A stretch of 64,000 bases of DNA from SFHK01 sp963618055. GTDB taxonomy: Bacteria; Bacillota; Clostridia; Christensenellales; Aristaeellaceae. The position numbers were made by a program, and so were the translations under genes. Position 1 is the first letter of the stretch, and every line of letters starts with the position of its first letter. Positions 60,012-64,000 of this stretch are shown one piece after another. The stretch spans positions 9,937-73,936 of the forward strand of contig CAVERI010000003.1 of NCBI GenBank assembly GCA_963618055.1, read 5' to 3'. The notes under the pieces were generated by a model. It was not told where the DNA came from. It did not search any database and saw only the letters and a list, made by a program, of their open reading frames with translations.

Positions 60012-61964
60012 ATGCCCGAGCTGAACGGCGTCCGCCCCGTGAACCAAAGAAACGTGACCATCTCCGAATCGTTTTTCAGGAATCTGATGCGCCTCGCGTC
60101 GGAGAACATCATACCGTATCAGTGGGAAGCGCTGAACGACAACGTGCCCGGCGCGGAGCCGAGCTACTGCATTCGCAATTTTAAGGCCGCCGCGGGAAGA
60201 ATCAGCGAGCCGCATGGCGGCTTTGTGTTTCAGGACAGCGACCTGTTCAAGTGGATTGAGGCCGCCGCGTACATGCTGATGTGGAAGGAAGACCCGGAAA
60301 CCGAACGCCATATCGACGAAACCGTTCAGCTGATGGAGGAAGCGCAGCTGCCGGACGGCTATCTGGATACCTATTACATGCTGACCGGCCTTGACAAGCG
60401 CTGGACGAACCTGCGCGACAACCATGAGCTGTACTGCGCGGGGCATCTGATCGAGGCCGCCGTGGCCTACTTCCGCGCGACCGGCAAGCGCCGACTGCTG
60501 GACGTGGCCATTCGCTATGTGGACTGCATCGACGCGCGCTTCGGCGCGGAGGACGGCAAGGCGAAGGGCTACCCCGGCCACGAGGAAATCGAGCTGGCGC
60601 TCGTGAAGCTGTACGAGGTGACGGGCGACGAGAAGCACCTGAGGCTGGCGCGCTATTTCATCGAGCAGCGCGGGCAGAAGCCCTTGTATTTTGATATTGA
60701 AGCGGAAAAGCGCGGCGACGGCCGCGGCTGGCCGCGCGGGCCGTACAGCGGAAACCGCTATTATCAGGCGGGCGCGCCGGTGCGCGAGCAGAGGAAGGCG
60801 CTCGGCCACGCCGTGCGGCAGGGCTATCTGCTCTCCGGCATGGCAGACGTGGCGCGCGAAACGGGCGACGAAAGCCTGACGGAAGCCTGCAAGACCATGT
60901 GGAAGGACATTACCCGCCGGCAGATGTACATCACCGGCGCGGTCGGCCAGTCCGCCTACGGCGAAGCGTTCACGATGGACGACGACCTGCCGAACGATCT
61001 CATTTACGGCGAGACCTGCGCGGCCATTTCCCTGTATTTCTTCGCCCAGCGCATGATGCGGCTCGACCCGCGCGGCGAATACGGCGACGCGATGGATCGG
61101 CTGCTGTATAACGGAACCATCAGCGGCATGAACCTGAAGGGCGACCGTTTCTTCTATGTGAACCCGATGGAATCGTGGCCGGCGCGCAACGCGGGCAATC
61201 AGCAGTTTTCGCATATCCGAAGCGAGCGGCAGAAGTGGTTCGGCTGCGCCTGCTGCCCGCCGAATCTGGCGCGCATGATTTCGTCGCTGCCGGGCAGCGT
61301 GCTGTATCAGAAGGCAAACACGGTGTACGTCACGCTGTTCACGTCCTGCGAGGCGAAGGTCGCGCTGGATGGCGGTGAGGCGGCGTTTGCCGTTGAAACC
61401 GGATACCCGTGGGATGGCCGCGTGACCGTGCGGATGCAGAAGACGTTCCCGGGCATGACGCTGGCTTTGCGCCTGCCCGCGTGGTGCAAGACGTACCGGC
61501 TGAACGTGAACGGCGAATACGCGCACTCGATCATGGACGACGGCTATCTGTTCCTTACCCGCGACTGGCAGGCGGGCGACAAAGTGGAATTCGATATGGA
61601 TATGCCGGTCGCGGTGGTTCGCGCGCATCCGCGCATTCGCGCCGACATCGGCAAGCTCGCCGTGCAGCGCGGCCCGGTCGTGTACTGTCTGGAGGAGGCC
61701 GACAACGGCGCGAACCTTCCGGCGCTGTCCGTGCGCGCGGACGCGAGGTTCGAGCTTCACAGGGACGAAGCCGTGCTCGGCGGCATTCCCACGCTTGCGT
61801 GCGACGCAAAGCGGCTGACGGAAACCGGCTGGGATGAATACGAAATTTACTGCGACCGTCACGCACCCGTGAAGCAGGACGTGCGCGCGGTGTTCGTGCC
61901 GTATTACGCGTGGAACAACCGAGGCACGGGCGAGATGCTCGTGTGGGTGCGCGAGGAAGCATAG
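60012..61964 (+). CDS. GH127-type beta-L-arabinofuranosidase (DUF1680)
   Basis: A 650-residue intracellular-type glycosidase (no signal peptide). The (alpha/alpha)6 barrel has EEAQLPDGYLDTYY, NHELYCAGHLIEAAVAY and YPGHEEIELALVKLYEVTGD. The zinc-dependent active site of this family (HypBA1 type) uses one Glu and three or four Cys. Candidates here are Glu in YGETCAAISLYFF, with its Cys, and WFGCACCPPNLARM, whose CxCC holds the nucleophile. The C-terminal third is beta sandwich. It would release L-arabinofuranose from beta-linked oligosaccharides of plant glycoproteins. GGAGG lies 7 bases before the ATG; the SGNH gene follows at once. Confidence 0.92.
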   Translation: MPELNGVRPVNQRNVTISESFFRNLMRLASENIIPYQWEALNDNVPGAEPSYCIRNFKAAAGRISEPHGGFVFQDSDLFKWIEAAAYMLMWKEDPETERHIDETVQLMEEAQLPDGYLDTYYMLTGLDKRWTNLRDNHELYCAGHLIEAAVAYFRATGKRRLLDVAIRYVDCIDARFGAEDGKAKGYPGHEEIELALVKLYEVTGDEKHLRLARYFIEQRGQKPLYFDIEAEKRGDGRGWPRGPYSGNRYYQAGAPVREQRKALGHAVRQGYLLSGMADVARETGDESLTEACKTMWKDITRRQMYITGAVGQSAYGEAFTMDDDLPNDLIYGETCAAISLYFFAQRMMRLDPRGEYGDAMDRLLYNGTISGMNLKGDRFFYVNPMESWPARNAGNQQFSHIRSERQKWFGCACCPPNLARMISSLPGSVLYQKANTVYVTLFTSCEAKVALDGGEAAFAVETGYPWDGRVTVRMQKTFPGMTLALRLPAWCKTYRLNVNGEYAHSIMDDGYLFLTRDWQAGDKVEFDMDMPVAVVRAHPRIRADIGKLAVQRGPVVYCLEEADNGANLPALSVRADARFELHRDEAVLGGIPTLACDAKRLTETGWDEYEIYCDRHAPVKQDVRAVFVPYYAWNNRGTGEMLVWVREEA

Positions 61965-61974
61965 GAGGATGGCC

Positions 61975-62997
61975 ATGAAGACCTATACGCAGTTTGACGC
62001 GCCCGCGAAAATCTACGGCGCGCCGCTCTTCGCTTCCACAGGGAAGCTGGATCGCCTGCCGTCGGAGCTGCGCGCGCAGCTGGGCCCGGACATGGAGCAT
62101 CTGGGGCGGCGCTGCCCCGGCGCGCGCATGGCGCTTCGCACGGACTCCGAAACGTTCACCGTGCGCATGACGCTGGAAACGCTGTCGCCGGATGTGGGCG
62201 TGTCGATTTTCGGCTGTCAGGCCATCAGCGTGTACGCCGGAAACAAGCCGGACATGCGCTTTCTCGGCCTTGTGAACCCGCCGAATTATCAGACGTTCAC
62301 CTGCGAGCGCACGTTTACCAAGCGCGCGGAAATGGAGGACATCATGCTGTGGCTGCCGCGCAACGAGGTGGTGGCGTCCGTGTCGATCGACGTGGAGGAC
62401 GGCGCGCGTGTGGAAGCGCCCACGCCGTACAAGTATCCCGTGCCGATCGTGTACTACGGCTCGTCCATCACGGAGGGCGGCTGCCCGAGCCGCTTCGCCA
62501 ATTCCTACAATGCCATCATCTGCCGCCGTCTGGACGCGGACTATGTGAATCTGGGCTTCTCCGGCCGCGCGCGGGGCGAGCCTGAAATGGCGGATTACAT
62601 CAATACGCTGGAGAAAAGCGTGTTTGTGATGGACTACGATCACAACACACCCACGGCCGAGCATCTTCTGAACACGCACGAGCCGTTCTTCCAGCGCATC
62701 CGCGCGCACGATCCCGAGCTTCCCGTGGTGATGATCTCCGCGCCGGACATCGATTACCTGAAGGAAGGGCGCGAGCGGCGCGACGTCGTGCGCCGCACAT
62801 GGGAGCGCGCCCGCGCGGCGGGGGATGAAAACGTGTACTTCATCGACGGTGAAACACTGTTCGGCGATACCGACCGGGAGATGTGCACCGTGGACGCGTG
62901 CCATCCCACCGATCTCGGCTTCTACCGCATGGCGGGCGTAATTGAGCCCGTGCTCAGGAAAATCCTCGAAGGCGGCGCGAACAAGGTTGAAAAATGA
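61975..62997 (+). CDS. SGNH/GDSL hydrolase with N-terminal beta domain
   Basis: A 340-residue protein. The first 140 residues look like a beta-sandwich (jelly-roll) domain often fused to this class of esterases. The catalytic domain has Ser in VYYGSSITEGG (about residue 160), Gly in VNLGFSGRARG, and the Asp/His pair in VDACHPTDLGFYRMA near the C-terminus. The Asn of block III is less clear (MDYDHN). It probably removes acetyl groups from sugars. The ATG at 61975 is chosen because the GGAGG touches the ATG at 61969. It follows GH127 by 10 bases; the fucI promoter overlaps its 3' end. Confidence 0.88.
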   Translation: MKTYTQFDAPAKIYGAPLFASTGKLDRLPSELRAQLGPDMEHLGRRCPGARMALRTDSETFTVRMTLETLSPDVGVSIFGCQAISVYAGNKPDMRFLGLVNPPNYQTFTCERTFTKRAEMEDIMLWLPRNEVVASVSIDVEDGARVEAPTPYKYPVPIVYYGSSITEGGCPSRFANSYNAIICRRLDADYVNLGFSGRARGEPEMADYINTLEKSVFVMDYDHNTPTAEHLLNTHEPFFQRIRAHDPELPVVMISAPDIDYLKEGRERRDVVRRTWERARAAGDENVYFIDGETLFGDTDREMCTVDACHPTDLGFYRMAGVIEPVLRKILEGGANKVEK

Positions 62998-63015
62998 ATG
63001 GGTTTATTGTATAAT
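62987..63015 (+). promoter_or_regulatory. Promoter of fucI
   Basis: TTGAAA (62987-62992), 17-base spacer, TATAAT (63010-63015). Confidence 0.85.
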
Positions 63016-63054
63016 CATGGTAACCCGACAGAAATAAAACGGAGGGAAATGGAT

Positions 63055-64000
63055 ATGGCAAAAAACAGATACATAGGCGAGTACCCGGTCATTGGCATTC
63101 GACCCACGATTGACGGCCGCAGAGGCGCGCTCAAGGTGCGCGAGAGTCTGGAAGACCAGACGATGAACATGGCGAAGGCCGCCGCCAAGCTTTTTGAGGA
63201 GAACCTGCGCTATTCCAACGGCGAACCGGTAAAGGTCATCATCGCCGACACCACCATCGGCCGCGTGGCCGAGAGCGCCGCGTGCGAGGAGAAGTTCCGC
63301 AAAAACGGCGTGGCCATCACGCTGACCGTCACCCCCTGCTGGTGCTACGGCTCTGAGACGATGGACATGGACAGAAACACCATCAAGGGCGTGTGGGGCT
63401 TTAACGGCACCGAGCGTCCCGGCGCGGTGTATCTGGCCAGCGTGCTCGCGACCCACGCCCAGAAGGGTCTGCCGGCCTTTGGCATCTACGGCCACGAGGT
63501 TCAGGAGGCGGACGACACCTCCATTCCTGAGGACGTACAGGAAAAGCTGCTTCGGTTCGGCCGCGCCGCAGTCGCGGCGGCCACCATGCGCGGCAAGAGC
63601 TATCTGCAGATCGGCTCTGTCACCATGGGCATCGGCGGCTCCATCATTGACAGCAAGTTCATCGAGAAGTACTTCGGCATGCGCGTGGAGTCCGTCGACG
63701 AGGTCGAGGTCATCCGCCGCATGACGCTGGGCATCTACGATCAGAAGGAATACGAGAAGCTCCGCGCGTGGGCGGACAAGAACGTGATCGAGGGCTTCGA
63801 CAAGAACCCCGCGAACCTGCAGAAGACCCGCGAGCAGAAGGACGCCGACTGGGAGTTCACCCTGAAGATGTACCTGATCATCAAGGATCTGATGAACGGC
63901 AATCCCAACCTGCCCGAGGGCTGCGAGGAAGAGGCCGTGGGTCATAACGCCATCGCCGGCGGCTTCCAGGGTCAGCGCCAGTGGACGGACTTCTATCCGA
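63055..64000 (+). CDS. fucI: L-fucose isomerase, N-terminal part
   Basis: The first 315 residues of an enzyme converting L-fucose to L-fuculose; the gene runs off the right edge. The sequence follows Escherichia coli FucI block by block: VIGIRPTIDGRRGALKVRES, ACEEKFRKNGVAITLTVTPC, WCYGSETMDMDRN, WGFNGTERPGAVYLA, DDTSIPEDVQEKLLRF and IAGGFQGQRQWTDFYP. FucI is about 590 residues, so roughly half is present; the metal ligands are expected beyond the edge. The ATG at 63055 has GGAGGG 8 bases upstream, and the ATG at 63049 is too close. It complements the GH29 fucosidase as the first step of fucose catabolism. Confidence 0.97.
   Translation, partial: MAKNRYIGEYPVIGIRPTIDGRRGALKVRESLEDQTMNMAKAAAKLFEENLRYSNGEPVKVIIADTTIGRVAESAACEEKFRKNGVAITLTVTPCWCYGSETMDMDRNTIKGVWGFNGTERPGAVYLASVLATHAQKGLPAFGIYGHEVQEADDTSIPEDVQEKLLRFGRAAVAAATMRGKSYLQIGSVTMGIGGSIIDSKFIEKYFGMRVESVDEVEVIRRMTLGIYDQKEYEKLRAWADKNVIEGFDKNPANLQKTREQKDADWEFTLKMYLIIKDLMNGNPNLPEGCEEEAVGHNAIAGGFQGQRQWTDFYP

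Noticed and set aside
59460..61976. 838-residue open frame on the minus strand
   Set aside because: Antisense of the GH127 gene and the 59502 gene; no recognisable domain, no ribosome binding site.

Overview
The window looks like a chromosomal segment of a GC-rich, Gram-positive-type anaerobe of the Clostridia. This is inferred from the mnmG-rsmG-noc order, formate-tetrahydrofolate ligase, a proofreading-deficient type of PolA, a two-cluster ferredoxin, lipoproteins with lipoboxes, strong GGAGG ribosome binding sites, and the lack of outer-membrane genes. The carbohydrate genes (GH29 fucosidase, GH127 arabinofuranosidase, fucose isomerase, NagA, a sugar ABC transporter) suit a gut or rumen commensal. 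The species cannot be fixed from the sequence.

Layout. 1-6.3 kb: end of a probable rimI, tsaD, two tRNA-Ser genes on the minus strand, a NYN/LOTUS RNA-binding protein, a nitroreductase, a cobalamin riboswitch with a lone binding protein, a GreA-like factor and an aldo/keto reductase. 6.4-14.4 kb (minus strand): ECF sigma/anti-sigma pair, then an operon of a Big2/NlpC lipoprotein, nagA, rnz and an unclassified sugar-enzyme-like protein. 14.5-17.7 kb: two related WG-repeat proteins, one frameshifted and one fused to a PstS-like domain, separated by a small gene whose reading frame changes at a slippery-type heptamer. 17.8-32.2 kb (plus strand): two Gfo/Idh/MocA oxidoreductases and a P-loop kinase, asparaginase, a heterodimeric ABC exporter, mnmG, rsmG, noc, fhs, glpK and a DUF2087 protein.

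32.3-38.5 kb: an LplABC-type sugar importer divergent from an AraC regulator, then a DUF5131 protein and a sugar phosphate isomerase/epimerase. 38.6-48.7 kb: a cell-surface region with a CAP-domain protein, a GT-C-like membrane protein, a MarR regulator, a lipoprotein with nine peptidoglycan-binding repeats and two SH3 domains, a cysteine-cluster protein, a 56-residue ferredoxin, a secreted protein with five peptidoglycan-binding repeats and an NlpC/P60-like domain that lacks its catalytic residues, and a tRNA methyltransferase. 48.8-53.6 kb: eukaryote-type branching enzyme divergent from a GH29 fucosidase, then an XRE regulator. 53.6-54.1 kb: a transposase relic and an orphan promoter/hairpin. 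54.1-59.4 kb (minus strand): the overlapping operon polA-coaE-lytic transglycosylase-peptide-binding protein. 59.5-64 kb: an anchored protein, GH127, an SGNH hydrolase and the start of fucI.

Working together: GH29, GH127, SGNH hydrolase and FucI could release and use fucose and arabinose from host or plant glycans. Several secreted or lipid-anchored proteins (Big2/NlpC, peptidoglycan-binding repeats, CAP, lytic transglycosylase) act at the cell wall. Near-consensus sigma-A promoters (TTGACA-17-TATAAT type) stand before many transcription units, and strong hairpin terminators separate convergent genes.
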